Assembly: GCA_026260175.1 (NCBI GenBank)
Contig: JAKCWW010000135.1
Coordinates: forward strand, 51,340 to 115,339
Origin: Reticulitermes lucifugus
Lineage: Eukaryota > Arthropoda > Insecta > Blattodea > Rhinotermitidae
Length of the DNA: 64,000 nt
Direction of reading: 5' to 3'
Below the pieces are notes generated by a model. The model worked only from the letters and a program-made list of their open reading frames with translations. It was not told the DNA's origin and did not search any database. Shown one piece after another: positions 63,944-64,000 of the stretch (position 1 is the first letter of the stretch; the number at the start of each line of letters is the position of its first letter). A program made the translations under genes and the position numbers.

Positions 63944-64000
63944 CTGATGTTCAAGGCTGTAGTCTTCATCTTGGCCATCTGCCTCTACTTCTCCTTCAAA
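63944..64000 (-). CDS. Shared upstream exon of a multi-isoform (probably BTB-psq) transcription factor, partial
   Basis: Read on the minus strand, this is an open frame of 19 codons running in from the window edge: FEGEVEADGQDEDYSLEHQ. It ends CAG, followed by a GTTAGT donor at 63943-63942 in phase 0. The peptide is acidic and low in hydrophobics, like the linker that follows a BTB domain in insect BTB transcription factors. It joins in frame to the exon at 62323-62440, which also begins in phase 0. No BTB domain is visible because the 5' part of the gene lies beyond position 64000. Calling this a BTB gene is inference from the downstream psq exons and the alternative-tail layout. Confidence is good that it is an exon and moderate for the family. 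Confidence 0.72.

Overview
This is an animal nuclear genome window, almost certainly from an insect with a large, intron- and repeat-rich, AT-rich and CpG-poor genome. The transposon mix (degenerate LINEs, tRNA-derived SINEs ending in TTTACTTTAC-type tails, foldback MITEs, mariner/Tigger, piggyBac and hAT remnants) looks to me most like a termite or cockroach (Blattodea). That is recognition from memory, not a search. There are no bacterial-type operons, and most ORFs are chance or transposon debris.

The window appears to lie inside the 3' half of one large gene transcribed right to left (minus strand). Two shared exons are at the right edge: 63944-64000 (partial, phase-0 donor) and 62323-62440, which starts in phase 0 and ends on the first base of a Gly/Ala/Asp/Val codon, so its donor is phase 1. 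Downstream of that donor are six separate coding exons, each with an AG acceptor in exactly the matching phase: A 48195-48559 (AT-hook type tail, interrupted by a TGA), B 43497-43717, C 34869-35155, D 26394-26599, E 19959-20413 and F 14764-15125. B to F each encode a different pipsqueak-type (HTH_psq) DNA-binding domain. C and D are clear duplicates of each other, and E and F form a second related pair. This is the layout of a transcription factor that joins one common N-terminal part (probably BTB/POZ, lying outside the window) to one of many alternative DNA-binding tails, as lola and mod(mdg4) do with zinc-finger or FLYWCH tails. Here the tails are psq and AT-hook modules.

The rest is intron sequence full of old mobile elements. 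From left to right: a possible exon at 224-419; LINE 3' debris at 2.0-2.3 kb; a mariner-type element at 10742-12172 with TIRs and TA target duplication; a young SINE at 12.5-12.7 kb; a piggyBac remnant at 13.6-14.5 kb; LINE copies at 15.1-15.7 kb (its tail touches the exon F acceptor) and 21.6-22.5 kb; a hAT remnant at 30.1-31.0 kb; a 1.5-kb TA-flanked Tigger-type element at 31615-33126; a 71-bp minisatellite split by a MITE at about 36 kb; a Tigger transposase remnant at 37.7-38.4 kb; a CpG-rich block with paired E-boxes at 44.7-45.8 kb; a second, short Tigger-type element at 59919-60715; and an exact 196-bp tandem duplication at 60916-61307. A recurring foldback family ending in a TCTTCTGGGAT-like motif is scattered through the introns.
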